Positions 23,300-31,986 of a DNA stretch of 41,200 bases are shown one piece after another; position 1 is the stretch's first letter, and each line of letters opens with the position of its first letter. Location of the stretch: positions 1 to 41,200 of the forward strand of contig JAOZPP010000020.1 of assembly GCA_029932675.1 (NCBI GenBank), written 5' to 3'. The notes below the pieces were generated by a model. It was not told where the DNA came from. It was given only the letters and a program-made list of their open reading frames with translations, and did no database searches. Both the position numbers and the translations under genes were made by a program. This DNA is from a bacterium (lineage in GTDB: Bacteria > SM23-81 > DAOVCL01).

Positions 23300-26200
23300 A
23301 TGGAAAAATCACAAAAATTGTTAGCTTACTTGAGTATAGGTTTACTAGTAACAATCCCCTTTTTTACCAGTTCCACGCTGAAGGCAGATAACCTAACCAT
23401 AACGCTCAATGCTGGTGAGTATCGGATTATCAATGTGGATAAAGGGCAAGATATAATTAAAATGAATGGTTTCAGTAACCTCTTGGTCCCTGGTAAACCT
23501 ATGCTGCCGGCAAAGGGATTTATGATAGCCCTTCCTCCTGGGGCAGAGGTTTCTTCAGTCATTACTATAGGCACAAGTCCTGTTGAAATTAAAGGAATCC
23601 ACAAGATAAAACCAGCACCACCCTTTTTGCCCTCCAACAACCGGAAAGACACAGTCAAAAAATGCCTGCAAGAATGGCAGCAAAACTACGATGCTACCTA
23701 TTCTTCAGATCAGATCTACCCCCAGGATGTGGGGAAATATTTGGGAGTCGGAGGTTTGAGGAAATATACCTTTGTCAGGGTGGCATACTTTCCTTTCTCC
23801 TATCGCCCCAAATCGGGCAGGCTAACTTTTAATCCCTCCCTCATAGTCTCCATTGATTATAACTTTCCCTCATCAGGTAGCAAAGAAGTAGAGCGATTGC
23901 TGTCAGATACGATGGCAGACGATCGAGCTTCCCGGCTGTTTGTCAATTATTCCCAGGCAAAGACCTGGTATACTCCTGAGAAAGGGGAAGCCCCAAAACA
24001 AAGTTACGATTATGTAATCATCACCACAGAGACTCTGCAGGATGCAGTGAATCCGTTCGCCTCTTGGAAACAGGCGATAGGTTATAGGGTTAATGTGGTC
24101 ACCCCTTCCTGGATAGAAGCCAACTACTCTGGAGTTGACCTACAAGAGAAGATAAGAAATTTCCTCATCGATAAGTATCCCCAATCCCAATGGGGGATCG
24201 AATATGTCCTCTTAGTTGGTGACATCGACGCGGTCCCTATGCGCTACTGTTATCCAGACCCATCTGATCACGATCCAAGTTCGGATTACTGCACACCCAC
24301 GGACTATTACTACGCCGACCTCACTGGAGACTGGGATTCAGACGGGGACGGATATTACGGGGAGTATGGGGAAGATAACGTCGATTTTGTTCCCGAAGTC
24401 CATGTTGGGCGAATCCCCTGGAGTGACCCCACCACCGTGACTTCTATTTGTCAAAAATTGGTTAACTTTGAAAATGACAACTCCTCCTGGAAGAATAATG
24501 CCTTACTCCTGGGTGCAATGAGCAACTATGCCAATGAAGACTCTTCAGAATGGGACAGAACTGATGGGGCAAACCTAATGGAGGAAATGATCTCCGATAT
24601 GCCCACCGGTTGGAGTTACACCAAGATGTATGAAAAGGCGGGACTTAACCCTTGCCCATATTCTTGTGACTATCCTATTACCCATGCCAATGTGGTGAAC
24701 GACTGGTCGTCAAATGATTACGGTATCGTCAACTGGTGGGCCCACGGTGGCCAGACCGGTGCTTGGAGGAAATGGTGGGCCTGGGATGATGGGGATGGAG
24801 TACCAGAAACTGAGAGCCCGGACGAGATAAGCTGGCAGGCATTTATCAGTAACTCAGACGTCTCCTCCTTGGATGATGATCACCCTTCCTTGATCTTTTC
24901 CTGCTCCTGCAACAACGGCTGGCCAGAGGTGGACAATCTGGGTAAGGAACTCCTGAAACATGGATCGTCTGGAATAGTGACCTCCACCAGGATCTCCTGG
25001 TATACAATTGGTTGGTTAGATGAAAGCTGGGGGGGGAATGCCTCCATCGATTACTACTTCTTTCACTATCTGATCACTAACGATGAGAAAGTTGGGGATG
25101 CCCTTTTTGATTCCAAAGTTTACTATCTCAATAACTTCTTCTGGTGGGGGGAGGCGAGTCAACAAAATATGTTTGACTTTTGCCTCTATGGTGACCCGGC
25201 ATTAAAGAGAGGAGGGGTTCCATCAGCGGATCTGTTTATCCGAGGTGATGCCAACTGTGACGGGAGGGCAGATATCTCAGATGTAGTCTACAATCTCAAC
25301 TCGTTCTTTGGCTTTCTCCCCTCTCCTCCTTGTATGGACGCAGCAGATGCCAATGATGACGGACAATGGAACATTCCTGATGGCTTTACTCTATATCTCT
25401 CTCAATTTGAAGGCTACCCACCACCACCACCACCTTATCCTTATCCCGGTCCTGACCCAACTGAAGATGAACTCACCTGTCCTGGTGGATGCCCTTATCC
25501 TCCTGATACTACCGTCTCACCCTCAGATACTTTTATGATAGTAGATACACAAAGATTACAAGGGGATAGCACCTCTTCCTTCATAATACTCGGAACCTCA
25601 CATTTGAATAATGCGGGTTACTCTATAGGCTTTTGTTTTAACCCCTCACAGTTAAGAGTGGATAGTGTGGATATACTTTTCAATTATTCAGGACAGGATA
25701 ATGCGATATGGAACAATGAGGAGGGCTGGTGCAAAATAGGTGCCTTTGCCATTGTTGGGGTATACAATTATAACCCTCCCTTCGCCCATAAACCCTTGGC
25801 TACCGTTTACACTACCATCTCGCCCAACGTGGCTATGGAAGAGACCCTCTGGCTCGATTTAAAGAACGGTTGTGGAGGGATTACTAACCTCTTTTCCGAT
25901 GAAGTTGGAAATTCTACCCTTGCTACCCTTATAGATGGCCGAATCCTTCCCCCACATTTCGCGTTCCAAACCCAACCCACTTTCCCTTTGGCAATGGCGG
26001 AAAAAGAAACTCTGGCGATTATCGTCATAGCTAATGATTTCTTATCTCAAAATTTCACCTTGAATGTGAAGGCACATCCCCCTAATTTCTTTTCCTGGAC
26101 TGGACCGGTATTTAGCACAACGGGGACTGCAGTCGGAACCCTAACCGTCATCCCTCATAAGGGTGATAAAGGAGTATATTACCCTTCTTTTTATCTCAGT

Positions 26201-27730
26201 GATACTTTAGGGGACGCTGTCTTAGGCCCTTATGAATTAGATGTCTGGCCTTGCGACCAGTCCCCCTTAAGCGGAAAGCTCTCTGGGTTGCTATCGAAGA
26301 AGAACAGCCCTTACCGAGTTGTGGGGGATATCATCGTACCTGCTGGGGATAGCCTAATAATCGAACCAGGGGTAGAACTAAGATTTGGCTGGTTCAACTC
26401 TCCAGAGAAACATTGCTTCAAGATTAGGGGAATCCTAAAGGCACTGGGAACTGAGACTTATCCCATTACCTTCACTTCCAACCAGTTTATACCCAGAATC
26501 GGCGATTGGGAATCCATTGAGTTTGATAGTGCAAATGCCTCAACCAAACTGAGCCACTGCAGAATTGAATATGCCGAAAAAGGACTTTACTGCAAGTATT
26601 CATCACCTCATATAGAAAAGAACCTTATTGATGGAAACCTTTATGGAATATATTGCGACCATTCAACTCCCCTCATCCTCAACAACGAGATATCCAGAAA
26701 TATTTATGGAGTTTATTGCTCCTCATCTTCGCCACTGATTAGGGAAAACGAGATAACTCAAAATTCTAATCCAGGAATTACCTGCACAGGCGAACTATCT
26801 TCACCCTTAATAGAGCATAATGAAATCATCTCAAATGGAAGCAATTTCTTCTTAAATAGAGGGGAAATTGAGTGCAAGTATAAGTCCTCCCCTATAGTGC
26901 AAGGGAATTTAATCCAGGGGAAGTTAGGAATTTCTGGCACTGAATCCTGTTCACCACTGATTTATAACAATCTGATTTGTGTTAAGGAATGCGGAGTGAG
27001 TTTTTGGCAATGGAGCGGAGAAAGCATGATAAGCAACATAGTTAACAATACAATTATAGGTAAAGGAGGAGAAGCTTTTTTAGGAATTAGTTGTGGCCAA
27101 GGGGTTTATTCTATAGCTAACAATATTATCACCGGTTATCAAGCTGGTATTGATCAACGTGAAAGCTCCTTACGCATAAATTACAACGACGTTTGGGGGA
27201 ATGGAACCAACTTCTCAAACTGTGCTCCTGGAGTTGGCGACACAACCTGGGGAGAGAACCCCAATGGCATCCCTTGTGACAGTTTCTACAATATTATCAG
27301 AAACCCACTCTTCTGCGATCCTGACAGCGGGGATTACCATTTGGCCAAAAACTCCCCCTGTGTAGGCGCTGGTCAAGACAGCTTGGGCAATCCGGTAGAC
27401 ATCGGAGCCTTTCCAGTAGGCTGCCCTCCTATTGGCATTGAGAGGGAAAGAAGGGCGAAGATCCCTCAGAAGTTCTCCCTCTCATCCAACTACCCAAATC
27501 CGTTTAATCCGGTTACTCAGATCAGATATGCACTTCCGCAGGGGTGCAGGGTAAGATTGGAGATATACAACATTCTGGGTCAAAAGGTAGTGTGCTTAGT
27601 GGATAGGGAGCAAACTCCCGGATACAAGACAGTTTCGTGGAATGCAAAGGATATGAGTTCTGGCATCTACTTTTACCACATTCATGCTGGCAACTTCACC
27701 CAGACCAGGAAGATGGTCGTCCTCAAGTAG
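23300..27730 (+). CDS. Secreted gingipain-like C25 cysteine peptidase with dockerin-like, cohesin-like, beta-helix and FlgD-like domains
   Basis: 1476 residues. A signal peptide is followed by a C25 propeptide-like region (NLTITLNAGEYRII; PGKPMLPAKGFMIALPPGAEV). The peptidase runs from about residue 235 to 640: YDYVIITTETLQDAVNPF, YVLLVGDIDAVPMRY, PEVHVGRIPW, the His motif NWWAHGGQTG (His about 482), and IFSCSCNNGW with the probable catalytic Cys at about 537. Then come a dockerin-like segment (RGDANCDGRADISD, about 650-710), a cohesin-like region, a right-handed beta-helix with many 'N.I..N..GI.C' turns (about 1005-1350), and the FlgD-like end (SNYPNPFNPVTQIRYAL, tail RKMVVLK). Four start codons lie in a row (ATG ATG GTG ATG); ATG 23300, 9 nt after AGGAG, is best spaced. 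It is likely surface-anchored or released after cleavage of its tail. Confidence 0.9.
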   Translation: MEKSQKLLAYLSIGLLVTIPFFTSSTLKADNLTITLNAGEYRIINVDKGQDIIKMNGFSNLLVPGKPMLPAKGFMIALPPGAEVSSVITIGTSPVEIKGIHKIKPAPPFLPSNNRKDTVKKCLQEWQQNYDATYSSDQIYPQDVGKYLGVGGLRKYTFVRVAYFPFSYRPKSGRLTFNPSLIVSIDYNFPSSGSKEVERLLSDTMADDRASRLFVNYSQAKTWYTPEKGEAPKQSYDYVIITTETLQDAVNPFASWKQAIGYRVNVVTPSWIEANYSGVDLQEKIRNFLIDKYPQSQWGIEYVLLVGDIDAVPMRYCYPDPSDHDPSSDYCTPTDYYYADLTGDWDSDGDGYYGEYGEDNVDFVPEVHVGRIPWSDPTTVTSICQKLVNFENDNSSWKNNALLLGAMSNYANEDSSEWDRTDGANLMEEMISDMPTGWSYTKMYEKAGLNPCPYSCDYPITHANVVNDWSSNDYGIVNWWAHGGQTGAWRKWWAWDDGDGVPETESPDEISWQAFISNSDVSSLDDDHPSLIFSCSCNNGWPEVDNLGKELLKHGSSGIVTSTRISWYTIGWLDESWGGNASIDYYFFHYLITNDEKVGDALFDSKVYYLNNFFWWGEASQQNMFDFCLYGDPALKRGGVPSADLFIRGDANCDGRADISDVVYNLNSFFGFLPSPPCMDAADANDDGQWNIPDGFTLYLSQFEGYPPPPPPYPYPGPDPTEDELTCPGGCPYPPDTTVSPSDTFMIVDTQRLQGDSTSSFIILGTSHLNNAGYSIGFCFNPSQLRVDSVDILFNYSGQDNAIWNNEEGWCKIGAFAIVGVYNYNPPFAHKPLATVYTTISPNVAMEETLWLDLKNGCGGITNLFSDEVGNSTLATLIDGRILPPHFAFQTQPTFPLAMAEKETLAIIVIANDFLSQNFTLNVKAHPPNFFSWTGPVFSTTGTAVGTLTVIPHKGDKGVYYPSFYLSDTLGDAVLGPYELDVWPCDQSPLSGKLSGLLSKKNSPYRVVGDIIVPAGDSLIIEPGVELRFGWFNSPEKHCFKIRGILKALGTETYPITFTSNQFIPRIGDWESIEFDSANASTKLSHCRIEYAEKGLYCKYSSPHIEKNLIDGNLYGIYCDHSTPLILNNEISRNIYGVYCSSSSPLIRENEITQNSNPGITCTGELSSPLIEHNEIISNGSNFFLNRGEIECKYKSSPIVQGNLIQGKLGISGTESCSPLIYNNLICVKECGVSFWQWSGESMISNIVNNTIIGKGGEAFLGISCGQGVYSIANNIITGYQAGIDQRESSLRINYNDVWGNGTNFSNCAPGVGDTTWGENPNGIPCDSFYNIIRNPLFCDPDSGDYHLAKNSPCVGAGQDSLGNPVDIGAFPVGCPPIGIERERRAKIPQKFSLSSNYPNPFNPVTQIRYALPQGCRVRLEIYNILGQKVVCLVDREQTPGYKTVSWNAKDMSSGIYFYHIHAGNFTQTRKMVVLK

Positions 27731-27748
27731 AAGGGAGCCCTTGTCACA

Positions 27749-27785
27749 CAAGGGGGGGTGAAAGGAATTTTTTCACCCCCCCTTG
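27749..27785 (+). terminator. Hairpin terminator after the C25 peptidase gene
   Basis: A 14-bp perfect stem, CAAGGGGGGGTGAA / TTCACCCCCCCTTG, followed by TTTCG. A second smaller hairpin (CCCTTGT/ACAAGGG) overlaps its left arm. Confidence 0.7.
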
Positions 27786-27859
27786 TTTCGTTAAGAAAGC
27801 AGTTAAATCCATTTTCTGTCTGCTTCCATCGAGCTCTCACCTATTCAAGGAGGAGAATT

Positions 27860-30373
27860 ATGTTTCAGAAAAGTGTATGGAGAACTTTTTCTCTATCTGT
27901 CAGCCTATCTTTCTTACTTATCCCAACATCTCATCTAACTGCAGCAAATAAAGCCACTTTTAGCATAAAGGGAAATGTAAGAAAGCCGATTATCATCCCG
28001 GCTTCACTTGAGGAGTTGGAGCAAAGGGCTGCAGAAAGCCCAGACCGTATCCCTCTTGGACCAGTGGCTAACACCAACGGGGGGGCAAAGGGGCTGGATT
28101 GGAGGTTCCTGGGGCCAAAGCCAATTCTGAACGAATACTGGTCTGGATATGCCGATGCCTCTGGCCGCGTCTCCTCAATTATTGTTGATCCCTTGGATGC
28201 TCACAGAGCATACATAGCAGGAGCCCAGGGTGGGGTCTGGAGGACCACCGATGGGGGTATAAGCTGGACCCCCCTCACCGACCATCTCTCCTCCCTTGCC
28301 TCGGGGGCCTTAGCATTTGATCCCCTCAACCCCGATGTAATCTACTATGGAACTGGGGAGCAACATTATTCTGGGGACAGCTTCTATGGGGATGGGTTGT
28401 TCAAGACAACAGATGGGGGAACAACCTGGAGCAAGATTGCCACCAAGGCCACCGTAGGCAGCTATATAGCGCGCATCATTGTAAAACCTGCCAACTCGGA
28501 CACCATCCACTTGGCCAGCGATCGGGGCTATCTGCGCAGCACAGATGGAGGAAATTCCTGGAGCCTCATTTTGAATCCATCCCAATGCAACGACCTGGCA
28601 GTTAGCCCTATGACCCCAAATGTGGTCTTTGCTGCCTTTTTAAGAGAAGGTATCTACAGATCGACTAATAGTGGAGCTGACTGGGTTAAATTGACCAATG
28701 GGTTACCGTCTGGTGGTTTCGCACGTATAAATATGGCCATCTCCACAAGTGGCAATGTGCTATACGCCAGTTTTGTAAATGACACCACTGGTGGTCTCTT
28801 AGGAATGTATAAAACCACTGATGGAGGAGATAGTTGGTTTAATCTTCCCAATACCCCCAATTACCTTGGAGGTCAGGGCTGGTATGACAACTGTATCATC
28901 GTCGATCCTACAGATTCCAACATCTGTTATGCTGGCGGGGTATTCCCTTATGGGGGCGATATCTATGGCCTAATCAGGACCACTGACGGGGGGAACAGTT
29001 GGGCGGATATCACCATCGGGATTGACGGTAGCCAACTGCATCCGGACCAACACTGTTTGGCAATTGGGCCTGATGGCACCCTCTGGGTGGGCAATGACGG
29101 CGGGGTTTGGAAGACAACCGATAATGGACAGCACTGGATAAATTTGAACAACAATTTAGGTCTCACCCAGTTCTATACCTTGGGCATCCATCCCACTGAT
29201 TCCACATTTCTCCTGGGGGGCAATCAAGATAATGGAACGGTGCGTTACGAAGGGAATCTGGGTTGGCCTCAAGTTATGGGAGGAGATGGAGGACCAGTAG
29301 CTATAGAATGGGACAGCCCAAATATTTACTACACCACCTATGTCCGGATGACCTATCTCACCAAGTGGGACAATGGAACCTATATAGCCGATGTCACAGG
29401 GCCTTGGTCTGGCGAGAGGGCCAGTTGGTGCAATGGGCCCCTAGTGGTTGATCCAAATCAGCCCAACACCCTCCTGGTGGGCACCTATCGGGTATGGCGC
29501 ACCACAGATAGTGGTGCAAGCTGGGATTCCATAAGCAATGATCTGACCGGTGGCGGAGTGCTACGAGCCCTCGCCGTAGCCCAAGGGAACTCCAACATCA
29601 TCTACACCGGCAGCAGCGATGGTCGGGTCTATCTTACCACAGATGGTGGAGCAACCTGGAACCCAAGATATAGCGGTTTGCCCTGGGCTCCGATTCCCGA
29701 TATCGTCCTTCACCCAAGCAATTGGCAGATTGCCTATCTCTGTGTGGACCGATCCAGCGGGGGAAGGGTCTATAGGACAACCAATGCTGGGGTAGACTGG
29801 ACCGACATCACCGGAGATCTGCCCAACGGGTTGCGGGGAATCTCCTTGACCATAAACTTCTCCACCCCCTCACCCCTCCTATTCCTGGGCACAGATTATG
29901 GGGTCTACTTCTCCCCCAACAATGGCACCAACTGGACCAAGGAAGGGGACAACCTTCCCAGCTTAGCAATCTATGACCTTGGCTATGATGTCCATAATCA
30001 CCTCCTGGTAGCAGCCACCCATGGCAGGGGTATGTGGCGGGCGACGGTCAGCGATACTATCGGGATCCAGGGAGACCAGAACTTAGCTCAGTTGCCCCAG
30101 GGCTTCTCCCTCTCCCAGAATTACCCCAACCCTTTCAATGCCACTACCCTTATCCGCTACGCAGTTCCGGCGGTCAGCGGTCAGCAATCAACCGTCAGCT
30201 TAAAAATTTACAACATCTTGGGACAAAAGGTAGCCACCTTAGTTAATGAGAAACAACCCCCTGGCTATAGAGCTGTGAGCTGGGATGCCGGGGATATGGC
30301 CTCGGGCATCTATTTTTATCGGCTCCAGGCCGGTGAATTTGTGCAGACGAAGAGGCTCCTACTGCTCAAGTAG
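27860..30373 (+). CDS. Secreted BNR/Asp-box (sortilin/sialidase-type) propeller protein with FlgD-like sorting domain
   Basis: 837 residues from ATG 27860, which follows AAGGAGGAG at ideal distance; upstream codons of the same frame run through the terminator hairpin of the preceding gene and are excluded. A signal peptide (SLSVSLSFLLIPTSHLTAA) is followed by at least ten Asp-box turns with the pattern 'S/T-x-D-G-G-x-x-W' (for example RTTDGGISW, KTTDGGTTW, RSTDGGNSW, LTTDGGATW) over about residues 60-730. This repeat number fits one or two VPS10/BNR-type propellers. No sialidase arginine triad is recognisable, so enzymatic activity is not claimed. The end is FlgD-like: SQNYPNPFNATTLIRYAV, WDAGDMASGIYFYR, tail KRLLLLK. 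It is the last gene of the plus-strand secreted-protein series. Confidence 0.9.
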   Translation: MFQKSVWRTFSLSVSLSFLLIPTSHLTAANKATFSIKGNVRKPIIIPASLEELEQRAAESPDRIPLGPVANTNGGAKGLDWRFLGPKPILNEYWSGYADASGRVSSIIVDPLDAHRAYIAGAQGGVWRTTDGGISWTPLTDHLSSLASGALAFDPLNPDVIYYGTGEQHYSGDSFYGDGLFKTTDGGTTWSKIATKATVGSYIARIIVKPANSDTIHLASDRGYLRSTDGGNSWSLILNPSQCNDLAVSPMTPNVVFAAFLREGIYRSTNSGADWVKLTNGLPSGGFARINMAISTSGNVLYASFVNDTTGGLLGMYKTTDGGDSWFNLPNTPNYLGGQGWYDNCIIVDPTDSNICYAGGVFPYGGDIYGLIRTTDGGNSWADITIGIDGSQLHPDQHCLAIGPDGTLWVGNDGGVWKTTDNGQHWINLNNNLGLTQFYTLGIHPTDSTFLLGGNQDNGTVRYEGNLGWPQVMGGDGGPVAIEWDSPNIYYTTYVRMTYLTKWDNGTYIADVTGPWSGERASWCNGPLVVDPNQPNTLLVGTYRVWRTTDSGASWDSISNDLTGGGVLRALAVAQGNSNIIYTGSSDGRVYLTTDGGATWNPRYSGLPWAPIPDIVLHPSNWQIAYLCVDRSSGGRVYRTTNAGVDWTDITGDLPNGLRGISLTINFSTPSPLLFLGTDYGVYFSPNNGTNWTKEGDNLPSLAIYDLGYDVHNHLLVAATHGRGMWRATVSDTIGIQGDQNLAQLPQGFSLSQNYPNPFNATTLIRYAVPAVSGQQSTVSLKIYNILGQKVATLVNEKQPPGYRAVSWDAGDMASGIYFYRLQAGEFVQTKRLLLLK

Positions 30374-30383
30374 AAACAAATAG

Positions 30384-30423
30384 AGGGAGCTCACTCCTAC
30401 TTCGATTTAGCGGTGAGCTCCCT
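30384..30423. terminator. Bidirectional hairpin between convergent genes
   Basis: AGGGAGCTCAC (30384-30394) and GTGAGCTCCCT (30413-30423) form an 11-bp perfect stem between the BNR gene (plus) and mlaF (minus). The minus-strand side continues TCTATTTGTTT, a weak T-rich tail. Confidence 0.65.
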
Positions 30424-30496
30424 TCGCGACTTACTATATTTCCCTCGGGCTTAGCCACTCGCCCCCAGGGGATAATAAGGGATTATCTGAGCAATC

Positions 30497-31222
30497 CTAT
30501 CGTCTCCCCCTGACGAACCCCTGGACTAGGCTATTTTCCGTCCCCTCCATTTCCTCAGGACTACCTTCAAAGGCGATTTTCCCTTGATGAAGAAGGGCAA
30601 TGCGGTCGGCAATTCTCTTGGCACATCCCATATCGTGGGTAACGGCCACTGAGGTTACAGAAAGGTATCTTTTCAAACCGATGATGAGTTCGTTTATCGA
30701 CTCCGCCATTTGGGGATCAAGGCCTGTGGTGGGTTCATCATAAAGTATTACATCTGGATCCATAGCTATGGCCCTGGCTAAGCCCACCCTTTTCTTCATC
30801 CCCCCGGATAACTCAGGTGGCTTCAACCCCTCCATTCCCTTCATTCCCACAAGTTCCAACGCTTGGGTCACCTTCTGCTCGATCTCTGATCGGTTTAGAC
30901 CTCCCCTCTCCCTTAAACCTAACCCTACATTCTCCCCCACCGTCATGGAATCGAAAAGGGCTGCTCCCTGAAAGACCATACCAAATCTTCGCCGTAGCGA
31001 ATAGAGGCCTTTGGAGCTCAACCCGGTTATATCCTTCCCCTCTATCAATATCCTGCCTTGATCAGGCCTTAAGAGACCGATGATCAATTTCAGAAGGACG
31101 GTCTTCCCACAACCACTTGGTCCCAGGATAACTAAGCTCTCCCCCCTCTCCACCCTTAGATCCACCCCCTCAAGCACCCTCTTTTCACCGAAGTTTTTGT
31201 AAAGTCCAGAAATCTCGATCAA
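30497..31222 (-). CDS. mlaF: Mla-type ABC transporter ATP-binding protein
   Basis: 241 residues with all ABC ATPase motifs: Walker A GPSGCGKTVLLK (about 34-45), signature LSGGMKKRVGLARAIA, Walker B VILYDEPTTGLDP, and the switch histidine in VAVTHDMG. The GGMKKRV signature variant is typical of MlaF/MkL ATPases that drive phospholipid transport with MlaE. The TTG start overlaps the mlaE stop (TTGA), so translation is coupled. It is the last gene of the long minus-strand run. An MCE-domain MlaD gene, usually next, is absent: the gene converges directly on a terminator. Confidence 0.93.
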   Translation of the reverse strand: MIEISGLYKNFGEKRVLEGVDLRVERGESLVILGPSGCGKTVLLKLIIGLLRPDQGRILIEGKDITGLSSKGLYSLRRRFGMVFQGAALFDSMTVGENVGLGLRERGGLNRSEIEQKVTQALELVGMKGMEGLKPPELSGGMKKRVGLARAIAMDPDVILYDEPTTGLDPQMAESINELIIGLKRYLSVTSVAVTHDMGCAKRIADRIALLHQGKIAFEGSPEEMEGTENSLVQGFVRGRR

Positions 31223-31980
31223 AATATAATTGAGGCGATAAGAAAGTCCCAGAAGAGAATGAGAACAGCGGAGATCACCACAGCTTTAGTGGTAGACTTA
31301 CCCACCCCCCCTGCTCCTCCCGATGTTCCCAGTCCCTGAGAACATCCAATTATACCTATTATTCCGCCAAAAAAAAACGCTTTTAGAAGGCCAGTGGAGA
31401 AATCTCGCATCTGGAAAAATCCTCTTAAGCCCTCTAAAAACGTGTAGTGCCCCACCCTTTCCAGAAGGAGGGCAACGAGGAGGCCTCCAAGAATGGCGAC
31501 CAGGTCTGAAAAAATAGTAAGAATGGGAAGCATAATCAGTAAAGAGAAGAACCTGGGGGTCACCAGGAAACGAATTGGATCGATGGCCAAGGACTCCAAA
31601 GCGTCAATCTGTTCGGTAACCTTCATTGTACCCAACTCAGCAGCTATGGACGCCCCTACCCTTCCGGCGAGGACTAAACCAGTGAGCACCGGACCAAGTT
31701 CAATAAATATAGCCTTACCCACCGCTGCCCCCAAGTATCTGAGAGTAATATAGCCCTTAAGTTGGTAAGCCGCCTGCACAGAGGAGACAGCACCGGTAAA
31801 GACAGAGGTAACCAGTACTAAAGGAAGGGACTTCACTCCCACCGACTCCATCTGTTCGAGGAAGCTATCGAACCTGGAGAAAAGCCGCGGAAAACCTCTT
31901 ATGGCTCGCAAGAGGAGGAGCGCAATTGCTCCTGTCTCTTGAAGAAAGAGTATAAACCCTCTGCCTAAAGCCCTTATCAA
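31219..31980 (-). CDS. mlaE: Mla-type ABC transporter permease
   Basis: 253 residues, the usual MlaE length, with five or six membrane segments. The conserved core reads YLGAAVGKAIFIELGPVLTGLVLAGRVGASIAAELGTM (seen in pieces around residues 80-120), followed by EQIDALESLAIDP and the family-typical GGVGKSTTKAVV near the C-terminus. MlaE/MlaF move phospholipid between inner membrane and periplasmic carriers. The start is TTG 31980 with GGGGAGG 11 nt upstream, 7 nt after the dnaB stop. The genes' place after dnaB in a housekeeping run suggests constitutive expression. Confidence 0.93.
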   Translation of the reverse strand: MIRALGRGFILFLQETGAIALLLLRAIRGFPRLFSRFDSFLEQMESVGVKSLPLVLVTSVFTGAVSSVQAAYQLKGYITLRYLGAAVGKAIFIELGPVLTGLVLAGRVGASIAAELGTMKVTEQIDALESLAIDPIRFLVTPRFFSLLIMLPILTIFSDLVAILGGLLVALLLERVGHYTFLEGLRGFFQMRDFSTGLLKAFFFGGIIGIIGCSQGLGTSGGAGGVGKSTTKAVVISAVLILFWDFLIASIIF

Positions 31981-31986
31981 AATGGC

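Noticed and set aside
18685-27730. Cellulosome locus because of dockerin and cohesin-like domains
   Set aside because: No glycoside hydrolase, carbohydrate-binding module or scaffoldin repeats; such domains are common in FCB-type secreted proteins.
27860-30373. Sialidase
   Set aside because: Asp-box turns alone do not define it; the arginine triad and FRIP-type motif are not visible.
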